From: Flavihumibacter fluminis
GTDB lineage: Bacteria > Bacteroidota > Bacteroidia > Chitinophagales > Chitinophagaceae
DNA: 64,000 bases
Direction: 5' to 3'
Assembly: GCF_021491375.1 (NCBI RefSeq)
Contig: NZ_JAKEVY010000002.1
Location: 558,001-622,000 of the forward strand
The notes under the pieces are model-generated. The model was given only the letters and a program-made list of their open reading frames with translations. It ran no database searches and had not been told where the DNA came from. This document shows positions 1-9,446 of this stretch, one piece after another (position 1 is the stretch's first letter; each line of letters opens with the position of its first letter). The translations under genes and the position numbers were made by a program.

Positions 1-104
1 CCGGCGTTGGCCAGTGTATAGGCAGCCATACCTCCACCGGCTCCTGAACCAACAATGATTACATCGTAGTTGACGGCCTGCTTTTTAATTTGTAATTCGC
101 CCAT
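1..104 (-). CDS. GMC-family oxidoreductase, N-terminal fragment
   Basis: The first 34 codons of a gene that leaves the window at its left edge. The translation starts MGELQIKKQAVNYD and continues into VIIVGSGAGGGMAAY, a Rossmann dinucleotide-binding motif GxGxxG typical of the FAD domain of GMC and glucose/choline-dehydrogenase-like flavoproteins. It is transcribed divergently from the sugar-oxidation cluster at 315-4784, which holds another GMC enzyme with the same type of N-terminus and no signal peptide. A second sugar dehydrogenase is therefore likely. The family is inferred from the nucleotide-binding motif and context only, since the catalytic C-terminus is outside the window. Confidence 0.65.
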   Translation of the reverse strand, partial: MGELQIKKQAVNYDVIIVGSGAGGGMAAYTLANA

Positions 105-314
105 TTTGTTGCTTGAAATTTGAATGATCTATAAAAAGAGGGTTGAAAATACGGATGGTTTTGGACACTATCAACAAACAGTTTCTATATAACAAATTAG
201 TTTAACCTAACGACTGTTATCTTCTTTTTTTTTACCACATTCTTCTTCGATGATGGAAATATCTGTGAAAAACATAAATTTATGACTGCCTTTATTTTTA
301 ACAACCTCAATGAT

Positions 315-1589
315 ATGCAAGCCAACATTAACCGAAACAAACTTTTTGTAGCAAGTTGTCTCTCTCTTTTAGTAACCTCTTTGTCATTTGGAATCCGGGC
401 CGGTATCCTGGGAACACTGGGAACACAATTTAACCTGAGTGCATCAGAACTGGCCTCCATTGCGGCTACTGCATTCTGGGGATTTCCGCTGGCCGTTGTA
501 ATTGGTGGTATGGTGGTGGATGCCATCGGGATGAAGAAATTATTGGTGATCGCCTTTCTCTTTCACCTGGCAGGAATTGTGCTCACCATTTTTGCGGGTG
601 GATTTTGGACCTTATTCCTTTCAACCTTATTAATTGGAATTGCCAATGGTACAGTGGAAGCGGCCTGTAACCCACTGGTTGCAACTTTGTATCCCGATAA
701 CAAAACCACCAAGCTCAACCATTTTCATTTGTGGTTTCCAGGTGGCATATTCATCGGTACTTTAATTGTGTTCCTTTTTGAAAAAATGGGAATTGGCTGG
801 CAGATCCAGGTTGCGATCATGCTGATCCCGACTGTAATCTACGGCTACCTCTTTTCCAAGCTTGATTTTCCGGTTACAGAGCGGGTTGCATCAGGTGTGT
901 CAACTGCAGAGATGTATAAATCAGTAGGTACGCCATTATTTGTTTTCATGTTTATCTGCATGTTTGGAACTGCGATCACTGAATTGTTTACCGGCCAGTG
1001 GGTAGGTGTTTTATTGAATAATGTAACAGACAATGCGATCCTGATTCTGACGATCACTACAGGTGTAATGGTGGTTGGTCGCGGATTGGCTGAGCCGATC
1101 GTTCATCGCTTTTCACCACAAGGCGTATTATTGATATCAGCCATACTGGCTGCTATCGGTATTTATATGATGAGTACGGTTACAGGATCCATGCTGTATT
1201 TTGCTGCACTGATCTTCGGAATCGGGGTATGCTATTTCTGGCCAACCATGCTGGGATTCGTTGCCGAAAACATTCCGAAATCAGGAGCACTTGGATTGAA
1301 CCTGATGGGTGGAGCCGGTATGTTTGCCGTATCCATTTATACTTTGTTTATGGGTGGGTTTTATGATCGCCTGATTGCTGAAAAACTTCCTGAAGGTGCA
1401 TCCATGGAAGCCTATCGTACAGCCGCTGCCGGAACTACAGAAGCAGCCAAATATGCAGAAGCGCAATTGACTGCTGGTCCGGATGTACTAAAAGCGACTG
1501 CAATTATTCCGGTTATTCTTACTGTTGCATTTGCCGGACTGGTTTTTTACATGCGAAATAAAAAGAAACCTCAGTTGGCTGGAGCCTGA
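315..1589 (+). CDS. MFS transporter, probable sugar permease
   Basis: A polytopic inner-membrane protein of about 424 residues with roughly twelve hydrophobic segments, as expected for the major facilitator superfamily. The loop between segments 2 and 3 has the MFS motif A signature (G64, G65, D69, then IGMKK). I chose ATG 315 (MQANINRNKLF), where the conserved part begins; ATG 282 in the same frame would add 11 residues. It is followed 6 bp later by the isomerase gene and then by the GMC dehydrogenase genes, so it probably imports the sugar or keto-sugar handled by those enzymes. The substrate cannot be read from the sequence. Confidence 0.8.
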   Translation: MQANINRNKLFVASCLSLLVTSLSFGIRAGILGTLGTQFNLSASELASIAATAFWGFPLAVVIGGMVVDAIGMKKLLVIAFLFHLAGIVLTIFAGGFWTLFLSTLLIGIANGTVEAACNPLVATLYPDNKTTKLNHFHLWFPGGIFIGTLIVFLFEKMGIGWQIQVAIMLIPTVIYGYLFSKLDFPVTERVASGVSTAEMYKSVGTPLFVFMFICMFGTAITELFTGQWVGVLLNNVTDNAILILTITTGVMVVGRGLAEPIVHRFSPQGVLLISAILAAIGIYMMSTVTGSMLYFAALIFGIGVCYFWPTMLGFVAENIPKSGALGLNLMGGAGMFAVSIYTLFMGGFYDRLIAEKLPEGASMEAYRTAAAGTTEAAKYAEAQLTAGPDVLKATAIIPVILTVAFAGLVFYMRNKKKPQLAGA

Positions 1590-1595
1590 TCAGTT

Positions 1596-2477
1596 ATGAA
1601 AAAAGTAAATTCGAGAAGAAAAGCCGTAAAACAGATGCTTGCTGCAGGAGCTGGAATTGCTCTGGCACCGACTGCAGGTTTCGCCGCCGAAAAATCAGCG
1701 GCATCCATTACCATGAAGGGAAACATCAATCATTCTGTATGTCGCTGGACCTATGGTCATTTAAGCCTGGATCAGTTGTGTGTAGTAGCAAAGGAAATTG
1801 GAATCAAAGCTATTGACCTGGTAGGGCCGAAAGAGTGGGATGTGTTGAAAAAGCATGGCCTTGATTCTTCCATGTGTAATGGTGCCGAAATAAACCTGGT
1901 ACAAGGATTCAACAATACGACGTATCATCAGAAACTGATTGAAAATTATGCTGCGATGATACCCCTGGTGGCAAAAGCCGGTTACAAAAATCTGATTTGT
2001 TTCAGTGGTAACAGGGATGGCATGGATGATGAAACAGGCTTACAGAATTCGGTAATTGGTTTGAAGAAAATCCTGGGACTGGCTGAAAAGCATGGGGTGA
2101 TCCTGACTATGGAATTGCTGAACAGCAGGGTTGATCATAAGGATTACATGTGTGATCGTTCTACATGGGGTATTGAATTGTGCAAACGACTGGGATCTGA
2201 AAATTTTAAATTGCTGTATGATATCTATCATATGCAGATTGATGAAGGCGATATTATACGTTCCATAAAAAGCAATCATCTTTATTATGGACATTATCAT
2301 ACAGCGGGTAATCCAGGCAGACATGAGCTGGATGAGAACCAGGAGTTGAATTATCCAGCTATCATGAGAGCGATTCATGCAACAGGCTTTAAGGGCTATG
2401 TTGCACAGGAATTTATTCCTACGGCTACCGATAAAATAGCCTCACTAAGAAATGCAGTTACTTTATGTGATATATAA
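1596..2477 (+). CDS. Tat-exported sugar isomerase/epimerase-like TIM-barrel protein
   Basis: A 293-aa protein of the xylose isomerase-like TIM-barrel (AP endonuclease 2) superfamily, closest in appearance to hydroxypyruvate isomerase. The N-terminus has a twin-arginine signal (SRRKAVKQMLAAGAG, cleaved near AAEK), so it probably acts in the periplasm. Likely metal ligands are E173 in the TMELLNS strand, D209 and H212 in YDIYHMQ, and the Glu in AQEFIP near the C-terminus. Gene order (permease, isomerase, GMC dehydrogenase, small subunit) suggests it isomerises or epimerises a keto-sugar made by the dehydrogenase. The exact reaction is unknown; the superfamily assignment is firm. Confidence 0.75.
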   Translation: MKKVNSRRKAVKQMLAAGAGIALAPTAGFAAEKSAASITMKGNINHSVCRWTYGHLSLDQLCVVAKEIGIKAIDLVGPKEWDVLKKHGLDSSMCNGAEINLVQGFNNTTYHQKLIENYAAMIPLVAKAGYKNLICFSGNRDGMDDETGLQNSVIGLKKILGLAEKHGVILTMELLNSRVDHKDYMCDRSTWGIELCKRLGSENFKLLYDIYHMQIDEGDIIRSIKSNHLYYGHYHTAGNPGRHELDENQELNYPAIMRAIHATGFKGYVAQEFIPTATDKIASLRNAVTLCDI

Positions 2478-2512
2478 AACCAAAACTAAACGCTACATTT
2501 TAAACAACTGTT

Positions 2513-4195
2513 ATGGCAGAGAATACGTACGATGCAATTGTCATAGGGTCTGGCATCAGTGGAGGCTGGGCTGCTAAGGAGCTGACCGAAAAGGGGCTCA
2601 AAACCCTTATGCTTGAAAGGGGACGTGACGTAGAGCATGTAAAAGACTATGTAAATGCAAACAAGCATCCCTGGGAATTCCCACATCGGGGAGGAAGAAC
2701 TCAGCAAATGATCAAGGATTACCCGGTATTAAAAAGGGATTATCCATTAAATGAGACCAACCTTGATTTCTGGGTGAATGAAAAGGATTGCCCTTATACT
2801 GAGGTAAAACGTTTCGACTGGTTCCGTGGTTACCATGTGGGAGGGCGATCGCTTACATGGGGGCGTCAGAGTTATCGATTCAGTGATATGGATTTTGAAG
2901 CCAATCTGAAAGACGGGCATGGCGTGGACTGGCCGATACGTTATAAAGATATTGCTCCCTGGTATAGTTATGCTGAAAAATTTGCGGGTGTAAATGGTTC
3001 GAAGGAAGGGTTGCCTCATCTGCCAGATGGAGAATTTCTTCCCGCGATGGAGCTGAACTGTGTAGAAAAAGATGCGGCTGAGCGGATTCGTAAGCATTAT
3101 AAGGATGCACGTCGCCTGATTATTGGCCGAAGTGCCAATCTTACGGCTCCCCATAATAACCGGACCAATTGCCAGTATCGCAATAAGTGTTGGCTGGGGT
3201 GTCCGTTTGGAGCTTATTTCAGTACACAGTCAGCAACATTGCCCGCAGCAAAAGCTACTGGAAATCTGACGCTTCGTCCATGGTCAATTGTTACCAAAAT
3301 CCTGTATGATAAGGACACCAAAAAAGCAAAAGGGGTTGAAATCCTGGATGCAGAGAACAATAAGACCTATGAATATTATGCAAAGATCATCTTCCTGAAT
3401 GCCTCGGCCTTAAACAGTACCTGGATTCTGATGAATTCTGCAACAGATATCTGGCCGGATGGATTAGGAAGCAGCAGTGGTGAATTAGGCCATAACCTGA
3501 TGGATCATCATTTGGGTGTAGGCGCTGGAGGAATTGTTGAAGGATACGAAGACAAATATTACTTCGGTCGTCGCCCCAATGGTTTTTACATTCCTCGTTT
3601 CCGCAACCTGAATGGAGATGAAGGCAGGGGATATGTACGTGGATTTGGATACCAGGGTGCTGCCAGTCGCCAGGGTTGGAGCCGAGATATCGCAGAACTG
3701 AATATTGGTGCAGAACTTAAGGAGGCGCTTACCGAGCCGGGTACCTGGACGATGGGTATGGGTGGATTTGGAGAGATCCTGCCATATCATGAAAACAAGG
3801 TAACCCTGGATAAAACACGTACTGATAAATGGGGGCTGAATGTTCTCGCTATTGATTGTGAGTTGAGGGAAAATGAGCTGAAGATGCGGGAGGATATGAT
3901 GAACGATGCTGCGGAGATCCTGGAAGCAGCGGGAGTTAAAAATGTAACCAAGCGGGATGGAGATGGTACTATGGGACGCGGTATTCATGAAATGGGTACA
4001 GCCAGAATGGGCCGTGATCCGAAAACTTCCGTATTGAATGGATGGAACCAGGTATGGGATGCGCAGAATGTATTTGTGACAGACGGGGCCTGTATGACAT
4101 CCGGAGCCTGTGTGAATCCATCGCTGACGTATATGGCTCTTACTGCAAGGGCTGCCGATCATGCCGTATCTGAATTGAAAAAAGGAAATCTTTAA
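2513..4195 (+). CDS. GMC oxidoreductase, catalytic subunit of a periplasmic sugar dehydrogenase
   Basis: A 560-aa FAD enzyme of the glucose-methanol-choline family. The FAD-binding GSGISG lies at residues 12-17, and the C-terminal domain has H492 (HEMGTARMG) and N535 (VNPSLTYM), the usual His plus His/Asn catalytic pair. There is no signal peptide, while the next gene encodes a Tat-signal small subunit; in gluconate, fructose and glucoside-3-dehydrogenases the catalytic subunit is exported by riding with that small subunit. I infer a membrane-bound dehydrogenase feeding electrons to the respiratory chain, possibly through an unlinked cytochrome c. Whether it oxidises C1, C2 or C3 of a sugar cannot be decided here. 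Confidence 0.8.
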   Translation: MAENTYDAIVIGSGISGGWAAKELTEKGLKTLMLERGRDVEHVKDYVNANKHPWEFPHRGGRTQQMIKDYPVLKRDYPLNETNLDFWVNEKDCPYTEVKRFDWFRGYHVGGRSLTWGRQSYRFSDMDFEANLKDGHGVDWPIRYKDIAPWYSYAEKFAGVNGSKEGLPHLPDGEFLPAMELNCVEKDAAERIRKHYKDARRLIIGRSANLTAPHNNRTNCQYRNKCWLGCPFGAYFSTQSATLPAAKATGNLTLRPWSIVTKILYDKDTKKAKGVEILDAENNKTYEYYAKIIFLNASALNSTWILMNSATDIWPDGLGSSSGELGHNLMDHHLGVGAGGIVEGYEDKYYFGRRPNGFYIPRFRNLNGDEGRGYVRGFGYQGAASRQGWSRDIAELNIGAELKEALTEPGTWTMGMGGFGEILPYHENKVTLDKTRTDKWGLNVLAIDCELRENELKMREDMMNDAAEILEAAGVKNVTKRDGDGTMGRGIHEMGTARMGRDPKTSVLNGWNQVWDAQNVFVTDGACMTSGACVNPSLTYMALTARAADHAVSELKKGNL

Positions 4196-4214
4196 TTGAT
4201 AAAACGAACTACTT

Positions 4215-4784
4215 ATGAAACGTAGACAAGCCGTTTCGACAATGGCCGTCATACTTGGAGGATCCATGGTTGGATCACAGTTGTTTTTGACGGGTTGTAA
4301 GCAAACAGAAAAAAAAGCGAACATCACTGATTTTTCACCGGAAGAGATTGCTTTACTGGATGAGATTGGCGAAACCATTATACCCACTACGAATACACCT
4401 GGAGCCAAAGCAGCTCAAATTGGTGCATTTATGAAGATCATGGTAACAGACTGTTACGACGAAGCAGCTCAGAAAGTATTTGTAGATGGAATCTCCAGTT
4501 TGAAAGAAGCCAGTAATAAAAAGTTCGGCAAAGGATTTATGGAGCTGGAGCCTGGTCAACGCAAAGAATTGCTGGTTGAGCTGGATAAGGAACAGCGTGA
4601 ATATCAGAAGAATAAAAAACCCGAAGAGCCCAATCATTATTTTAAAATGATGAAGGATCTGACCTTACAGGGCTATTTCACTTCTGAAATCGGAGCCACA
4701 CAGGCATTGCGGTATGAAGCTGTGCCCGGACGGTATGAAGGTTGTATGCCTTATCAGAAAGGAGATAAAGCCTGGGCGACGTAA
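4215..4784 (+). CDS. Gluconate 2-dehydrogenase subunit 3 family protein, Tat lipoprotein
   Basis: A 189-aa small subunit partner of the GMC dehydrogenase 19 bp upstream. The N-terminus has twin arginines (KRRQAV) and ends in a lipobox FLTGC with the lipidated Cys at residue 28, predicting Tat export and membrane anchoring. The mature part is mostly helical and contains PTTNTPGAKAAQIG and YFTSEIGATQAL, segments typical of the gluconate 2-dehydrogenase subunit 3 (LacC-like) family; the C-terminus GRYEGCMPYQKGDKAW matches the usual end of these proteins. It closes the operon: a heptad array starts 4 nt after its stop codon and a strong hairpin terminator follows. Confidence 0.8.
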   Translation: MKRRQAVSTMAVILGGSMVGSQLFLTGCKQTEKKANITDFSPEEIALLDEIGETIIPTTNTPGAKAAQIGAFMKIMVTDCYDEAAQKVFVDGISSLKEASNKKFGKGFMELEPGQRKELLVELDKEQREYQKNKKPEEPNHYFKMMKDLTLQGYFTSEIGATQALRYEAVPGRYEGCMPYQKGDKAWAT

Positions 4785-4788
4785 GGAA

Positions 4789-4830
4789 GTGAGAAGTGAG
4801 ATGTGAGACGTGAAAAGTAAAACATGAAAT
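4789..4830 (+). repeat. Heptad array A, six units, downstream of the small-subunit gene
   Basis: Six consecutive 7-bp units (GTGAGAA, GTGAGAT, GTGAGAC, GTGAAAA, GTAAAAC, ATGAAAT) begin 4 nt after the stop codon of the upstream gene, in sense orientation, and end exactly where the terminator hairpin begins. It belongs to the (GTGAGAC)n family found behind six other genes in the window. It has no open frame of its own, because a 7-bp period shifts the frame. Confidence 0.85.
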
Positions 4831-4864
4831 AAAAATACCCGTCGGTTAGCCGACGGGTATTTTT
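4831..4864. terminator. Bidirectional Rho-independent terminator
   Basis: Perfect 15-bp arms 4831-4845 and 4850-4864 around a TTAG loop. The arms begin with A5 and end with T5, so the structure can terminate both the sugar-oxidation operon (+) and the histone-like gene (-), which converge on it. Confidence 0.9.
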
Positions 4865-4880
4865 GTAGGTATAAAAGTGA

Positions 4881-5375
4881 TTATGCTTCTGCACTACCTT
4901 CTGCTGGTGCGGTAGTTCCTTCTGCTGCCGGAGCTTCTACTACAGGAGCTGCGGGTGCTGGGGCTGGAGCTTGTTTTTTTACAGATTTGCGGGCTGCTTT
5001 CTTAGGGGCTGCCTTTTTCGCTGCTTTTTTAGGAGCTGCTTTCTTTACTGCCTTTTTTGGGGCTGCCTTCTTAGCGGCCTTCTTCGCTGCCTTTTTGGGT
5101 GCTGCTTTTTTTGCTGCCTTTTTGGGTGCTGCCTTCTTAGCTGCTTTTTTTGCTGCTTTCTTAGGAGCTGCTTTTTTAGCTACCGCTTTTTTCAGTGCTT
5201 TTTTAGCTGCCTTTTTAGGAGCTGCTTTTTTAACCGCTTTTTTAACTGCTTTTTTAGGAGCTGCCTTCTTAGCTGCTTTTTTTGCTGCTTTCTTAGGGGC
5301 TGCTTTTTTAGCTACCGCTTTTTTTACTGCCTTTTTGGCCGGTGCTTTTTTAGCGGCCTTCTTTTTGGTGGGCAT
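4881..5375 (-). CDS. Histone H1-like Lys/Ala-rich DNA-binding protein
   Basis: A 164-aa, extremely basic, low-complexity protein made of tandem KKAAPKKAAKKA-type units (about residues 3-135), with a short acidic, Ala/Pro/Glu-rich tail (VEAPAAEGTTAPAEGSAEA). This composition is that of bacterial histone H1-like proteins (Hc1/AlgP-type tails), which bind and compact DNA non-specifically in the nucleoid. There is no globular domain, so the function comes from composition only. The DNA repeats make the gene prone to unit-number changes and to assembly error. It ends just before the bidirectional terminator and is transcribed away from fusA. Confidence 0.75.
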   Translation of the reverse strand: MPTKKKAAKKAPAKKAVKKAVAKKAAPKKAAKKAAKKAAPKKAVKKAVKKAAPKKAAKKALKKAVAKKAAPKKAAKKAAKKAAPKKAAKKAAPKKAAKKAAKKAAPKKAVKKAAPKKAAKKAAPKKAARKSVKKQAPAPAPAAPVVEAPAAEGTTAPAEGSAEA

Positions 5376-5559
5376 ATTAAACTGTGATTTTTAGTGAAAT
5401 AATGGGTTAACAAGATTGATTTCTAAATTTACATCCCTTGTGCATATCTACCAATATGTCAGTGCTTTTTGAGCAACTATTTTTTTATATAAGGCGGAAT
5501 TTGGGGAATCGGACCATTATCAGGCCCGAAACTTAATTTTTTGGTAGTAGTAAACAAGG

Positions 5560-5590
5560 TTTCATATTTCCGGGAGAATACTTACCTTTG
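5560..5590 (+). promoter_or_regulatory. Promoter of fusA
   Basis: TACCTTTG at 5583-5590 matches the Bacteroidota -7 consensus TAnnTTTG exactly; TTTC at 5560-5563, 19 bp upstream, fits the -33 TTTG box with one mismatch. It predicts an untranslated leader of about 55-60 nt before the fusA ATG at 5653. Confidence 0.75.
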
Positions 5591-5652
5591 CGTCCCAAAT
5601 TAGGTTTTTTGGGTATTTCAACCGTTAGACTTAACATTTTTAACATACAACA

Positions 5653-7797
5653 ATGGCAGACTTAAGATTTCAAAGAAACTTTGGTATTGCGGCCCATATC
5701 GATGCCGGTAAGACCACTACAACAGAGCGTATTCTGCGCTACACAGGTATGATCCACAGAATCGGTGAAGTGCACGATGGTGCGGCAACAACCGACTGGA
5801 TGGAGCAGGAGAAGGAGCGTGGTATTACCATTACTTCCGCTGCTGTAAGCTGCCAGTGGAATTTCCCAACTAACAAGGGACAGGTAACACCTGACTCTAA
5901 AAAATATTCTTTTAACATCATTGATACCCCAGGTCACGTGGACTTTACTGTTGAGGTGGAGCGTTCCATGCGTGTTCTGGATGGTTTGATCGCCCTGTTC
6001 AGTGCAGTTGATGGTGTTGAACCTCAGTCTGAAACAGTTTGGCGCCAGGCAAACCGCTACAAAGTTCCCCGTATCGGATTCGTTAACAAAATGGACCGTT
6101 CCGGTGCCGACTTCCTGAATGTGGTAAAGCAGGTTAAAGAAATGTTGGGTGCGAAAGCGGTTCCACTTCAGTTACCAATTGGTGCTGAAGACAATTTCAA
6201 AGGTGTGGTTGACCTGATCAAAATGAAAGGGATTATCTGGCACGCTGAAACAGAAGGTATGACCTTTGACGAAATTGAAGTACCTGCTGATATGGTGGAA
6301 GAAGCTAATGAATGGAGAGGAAACCTCGTTGAAGCAGTAGCTGAATATGATGATACCCTGATGGAGAAATTCTTCGAAGATCCCAATTCCATTACTGAAG
6401 CGGAAATGCATGAAGCCATTCGTAAGGCGACCATCGACCTTAGCATCGTTCCAATGATGTGTGGTTCTTCTTTCAAAAACAAAGGAGTACAAACTGCGCT
6501 GGATGCGGTATGTCGTTACCTGCCAAGTCCGGTTGATATTGACGCGATTGAAGGTACTCATCCTGAGACAGGTGAAACCATTTCCCGTAAGCCGGATGCG
6601 AAAGAGCCTTTTGCAGCTTTGGCTTTCAAGATCATGACAGACCCATTCGTAGGTCGTCTGGCCTTCTTCCGGGCCTATTCTGGTCACCTTGATGCAGGTT
6701 CCTATGTTTTAAACGTGCGCAGCGGTAAGAAAGAGCGTATCAGCCGTATCATGAAAATGTTTGCCAACAAACAAAACCCCATTGATTTTATCGAAGCAGG
6801 TGATATCGGAGCGGCAGTAGGTTTCAAGGAAATCAAGACCGGTGATACCCTTTGCGATGAGAACCATCCGATTACACTGGAGAACATGTTCATTCCAGAG
6901 CCTGTAATCGCTGTAGCGGTTGAGCCTAAAACGCAGGCAGACGTGGATAAAATGGGTATGGCTATTGCGAAACTGGTAGAAGAAGATCCTACCCTGCGTG
7001 TAAATACCGATGAAGAAACAGGTCAAACAATTCTGCGCGGAATGGGTGAATTGCACCTGGAGATCATCATCGACCGTATGCGTCGTGAATTTAAAGTAGA
7101 AGTTAACCAGGGTAATCCCCAGGTAGCTTATAAAGAAGCATTTACCGGAAAAGTTGAACACCGCGAAACGTTGAAAAAGCAAACCGGTGGTCGTGGTAAA
7201 TTCGCCGATATCTATTTCGAACTCAGTGCCGCTGATCAGGACTGGTTGGAAGCAAATCCTGGAAAGGGCTTCCAGTTTGTGAATGATATCTTCGGAGGAT
7301 CTATTCCTAAGGAATTCATTCAGCCTATCCAAAAAGGTTTTGAAGCCTCTATGACAAATGGTGTACTGGCCAACTACCCTGTAGTAAACATGAAAGTGCG
7401 CATTTTCGATGGTAGCTTCCACGCGGTGGACTCCGATGCGATGTCTTTCGAACTCTGTGCAAAGCAAGGCTTCCGTGAAGCTGCCCGCAAAGCTAAACCG
7501 GTATTGCTGGAGCCAATCATGAAAGTGGAAGTTGTTACTCCAGACCAATACATGGGTGATGTTACAGGTGACCTGAACCGTCGTCGTGGTATGATGGAAG
7601 GTATGGATAGCCGTAACAATGCGCAGGTTATTAAAGCAAAAGTTCCACTGAGTGAAATGTTCGGATACGTAACGCAATTGCGTTCTTTGTCATCCGGCCG
7701 CGCTTCCTCAACCATGGAATTCTCTCACTATGCTCCTGCTCCGAATAACATTGCAGAAGAAGTGATTGCCAAGATCAAAGGAAAAGTAAACGCTTAA
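5653..7797 (+). CDS. fusA: Elongation factor G
   Basis: A 714-aa translational GTPase that drives ribosomal translocation and, with RRF, ribosome recycling. G1 AHIDAGKT is at residues 14-21; switch [11 protein letters not shown]3 DTPGH and G4 NKMD follow, then domains II-V with the domain IV motif [11 protein letters not shown]. The length is normal for bacterial EF-G. It has its own promoter and a terminator directly behind it, so it is monocistronic. In many bacteria it sits in an rpsL-rpsG-fusA-rpsJ order; here rpsL and rpsG are not beside it, and 5.8 kb of unrelated genes separate it from rpsJ. Confidence 0.97.
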   Translation: MADLRFQRNFGIAAHIDAGKTTTTERILRYTGMIHRIGEVHDGAATTDWMEQEKERGITITSAAVSCQWNFPTNKGQVTPDSKKYSFNIIDTPGHVDFTVEVERSMRVLDGLIALFSAVDGVEPQSETVWRQANRYKVPRIGFVNKMDRSGADFLNVVKQVKEMLGAKAVPLQLPIGAEDNFKGVVDLIKMKGIIWHAETEGMTFDEIEVPADMVEEANEWRGNLVEAVAEYDDTLMEKFFEDPNSITEAEMHEAIRKATIDLSIVPMMCGSSFKNKGVQTALDAVCRYLPSPVDIDAIEGTHPETGETISRKPDAKEPFAALAFKIMTDPFVGRLAFFRAYSGHLDAGSYVLNVRSGKKERISRIMKMFANKQNPIDFIEAGDIGAAVGFKEIKTGDTLCDENHPITLENMFIPEPVIAVAVEPKTQADVDKMGMAIAKLVEEDPTLRVNTDEETGQTILRGMGELHLEIIIDRMRREFKVEVNQGNPQVAYKEAFTGKVEHRETLKKQTGGRGKFADIYFELSAADQDWLEANPGKGFQFVNDIFGGSIPKEFIQPIQKGFEASMTNGVLANYPVVNMKVRIFDGSFHAVDSDAMSFELCAKQGFREAARKAKPVLLEPIMKVEVVTPDQYMGDVTGDLNRRRGMMEGMDSRNNAQVIKAKVPLSEMFGYVTQLRSLSSGRASSTMEFSHYAPAPNNIAEEVIAKIKGKVNA

Positions 7798-7801
7798 TAG
7801 T

Positions 7802-7825
7802 AAACCGGCTTCGGCCGGTTTTTTT
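7802..7825 (+). terminator. Terminator of fusA
   Basis: 8-bp stem AAACCGGC / GCCGGTTT around a TTCG tetraloop, followed by a T run; it starts about 4 nt after the fusA stop codon. Confidence 0.9.
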
Positions 7826-7878
7826 ATGTTATTTTATTAAATGCATCAATGTTGCATAAATAATTAGCCCTCTTCCTC

Positions 7879-7910
7879 TTGACAATGTGGGAATCTCTAG
7901 ACTACTTTTA
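7879..7910 (+). promoter_or_regulatory. Promoter of the first secreted paralogue
   Basis: TTGACA at 7879-7884, an 18-bp spacer, then TACTTTTA at 7903-7910 (one mismatch to TAnnTTTG). The same arrangement with the same spacer recurs at 9447-9478 before the paralogous gene. Downstream leader blocks TGATTCCAA, CCGTACC and AAAGCCAGT are also shared. The leader would be about 130 nt. Confidence 0.6.
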
Positions 7911-8042
7911 CACGTGATTCCAAGTCAACTTTAGAAAATCCCTCCTTAGAAATTACCCCTCCAGAAAACAGATTCTCGTTACCGTACCATTCATCCTTCC
8001 AAAGCCAGTCGAATACAAGTTTTTAACCTAAACCTGGCTTAT

Positions 8043-9347
8043 ATGCTTACTACTTTTACACGTCTTCAGCAACTTAAAAAAATGACTGTGCTGTTGCTGG
8101 CACTCTTTATCGGGCTTTCACCCGTCATTGCCCAGAACAATAATCAGGGTCCCAACAATGATAATTGTTTGGATACCGAATATGAATGGGGATATGACCG
8201 CCTCCACAAAAAATGGCACAAATACAAAAAAGATCGCAAAAGGAACAAATTCAAGTGGAATGTATTTAATCCCAGCAAACCGGAACTGTTTTACAGTTTC
8301 ACGCAGGATTTTTATGGTAACACAAGGGAAAGAGCTTGTACGCCAGATGGCCGAAACCTGAGTTCATTGGAAATCATGGATATGAGCATGGGCAACATGT
8401 ACTATCAGACATTGTTTTTTGGCTATCTTGAAACTGACCGCTATTTCTACGCGTATCAAAGCGAAGCTGCCAAATTACAAAAACTCTTACCTGGCAAAGG
8501 TCCGAATACCCTTGTAGATGGAATTTACAGTGTTGATTGGAATACACCCTTAAAAAGGGGTAAAATTAATAACAGCCTCCTTGCAGAAACGATCACGCTC
8601 GCATTGAATATGAACCTTACTCCTGATCGGGTATTGGAAGATTTTCCACTGGAAGCCGGGCGTTGGCTGGTAACACAGGCAAAAGATCCAAGATCAGCCT
8701 GTAACAAACCCCGTATGATGGATTGTGGCTGGAATGGTAATTCAAAAAAGGCAATTGATTCCTGGCGCATACCGGCCAATGTGGTAAATGCCCTGGGAGA
8801 AGATAAAACCGTTTGGGGATTATTCTGTCTTGCAGGCTTTACAATCACAGGACGTCCGATTCCGGAAGGTGTTTCGTTGAAAGATATTGAAGAAGCAGTG
8901 GAGGCAATAAATGAAGCATTTCACGAAGGACGCTATTTTATCGGTTGGTCAGACCGGAATGTAAATTGTGCAAACTACTGGTATTACAAATGGACTGCTG
9001 CTTTCTATCATTGGTATGGCGGTGGTCAGAATTCCGGAATCAATACGGATGAATCTGTAGCAAAAGCAATACCGGAAATTACTGCCACAGAAGTGAAGGC
9101 ATTCCCGAATCCTTTTGTTGACAGAGTTAATTTCCAGATTAAATCAAATGCTGATGGACCGGTTTTGGTAGAAGTATACAATACAGCCGGACAAAGACTT
9201 GAATTGCTTTACAATGGAAACATGAGAAAAGGTGAAACAAGGAACTTCGTTTATATTCCCAGGCAGGGAGGAACTGAAGCGGTAATCTATAGGGTTACAA
9301 CAAACGGTAAAACATTCTCTGGTAAACTTATTAAACGACTGAGATAA
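8043..9347 (+). CDS. Secreted protein of unknown function with T9SS sorting domain
   Basis: A 434-aa protein with a signal peptide (hydrophobic MTVLLLALFIGLSP, cleavage after IAQ) and a C-terminal type A sorting domain from about residue 350 (KAFPNPFVDRVNFQI ... VYNTAGQRLELL ... SGKLIKRL), predicting export through the type IX system. The central part (about 190-325) contains LALNMNL, GRWLVTQ, SWRIPANV and INEAFHEGRYFIGWSD, which align block by block with the next gene. Several cysteines (ACNKP, MMDCGW, NVNCANYW) suggest disulfides. I do not recognise a catalytic motif. ATG 8082 is a possible later start. Confidence 0.7.
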   Translation: MLTTFTRLQQLKKMTVLLLALFIGLSPVIAQNNNQGPNNDNCLDTEYEWGYDRLHKKWHKYKKDRKRNKFKWNVFNPSKPELFYSFTQDFYGNTRERACTPDGRNLSSLEIMDMSMGNMYYQTLFFGYLETDRYFYAYQSEAAKLQKLLPGKGPNTLVDGIYSVDWNTPLKRGKINNSLLAETITLALNMNLTPDRVLEDFPLEAGRWLVTQAKDPRSACNKPRMMDCGWNGNSKKAIDSWRIPANVVNALGEDKTVWGLFCLAGFTITGRPIPEGVSLKDIEEAVEAINEAFHEGRYFIGWSDRNVNCANYWYYKWTAAFYHWYGGGQNSGINTDESVAKAIPEITATEVKAFPNPFVDRVNFQIKSNADGPVLVEVYNTAGQRLELLYNGNMRKGETRNFVYIPRQGGTEAVIYRVTTNGKTFSGKLIKRLR

Positions 9348-9362
9348 CGGTTAACTACAAAC

Positions 9363-9393
9363 GAAAGGAGTTGTCTTCGGGCGACTCCTTTAT
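9363..9393 (+). terminator. Terminator behind the first secreted paralogue
   Basis: 12-bp stem AAAGGAGTTGTC / GGCGACTCCTTT, with two G-U pairs, around a TTCG tetraloop. The T tract is short (TTTATTT). Confidence 0.75.
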
Positions 9394-9446
9394 TTCACTT
9401 TTTTTATTGCACATGGTGGTTGTCTGAAATATTTAAATTCAATCAC

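Noticed and set aside
3485-4408. 307-codon minus-strand frame across the dehydrogenase genes
   Set aside because: It overlaps two well-supported genes on the other strand and has no recognisable features.
4971-5394. Two plus-strand frames full of Phe, Ala, Cys and Leu
   Set aside because: They are the complement of the Lys/Ala repeats of the histone-like gene; repetitive DNA keeps all frames open.
6709-7677. 322-codon open frame on the minus strand within fusA
   Set aside because: Antisense shadow of a fully motif-supported EF-G; no signal or family motif.
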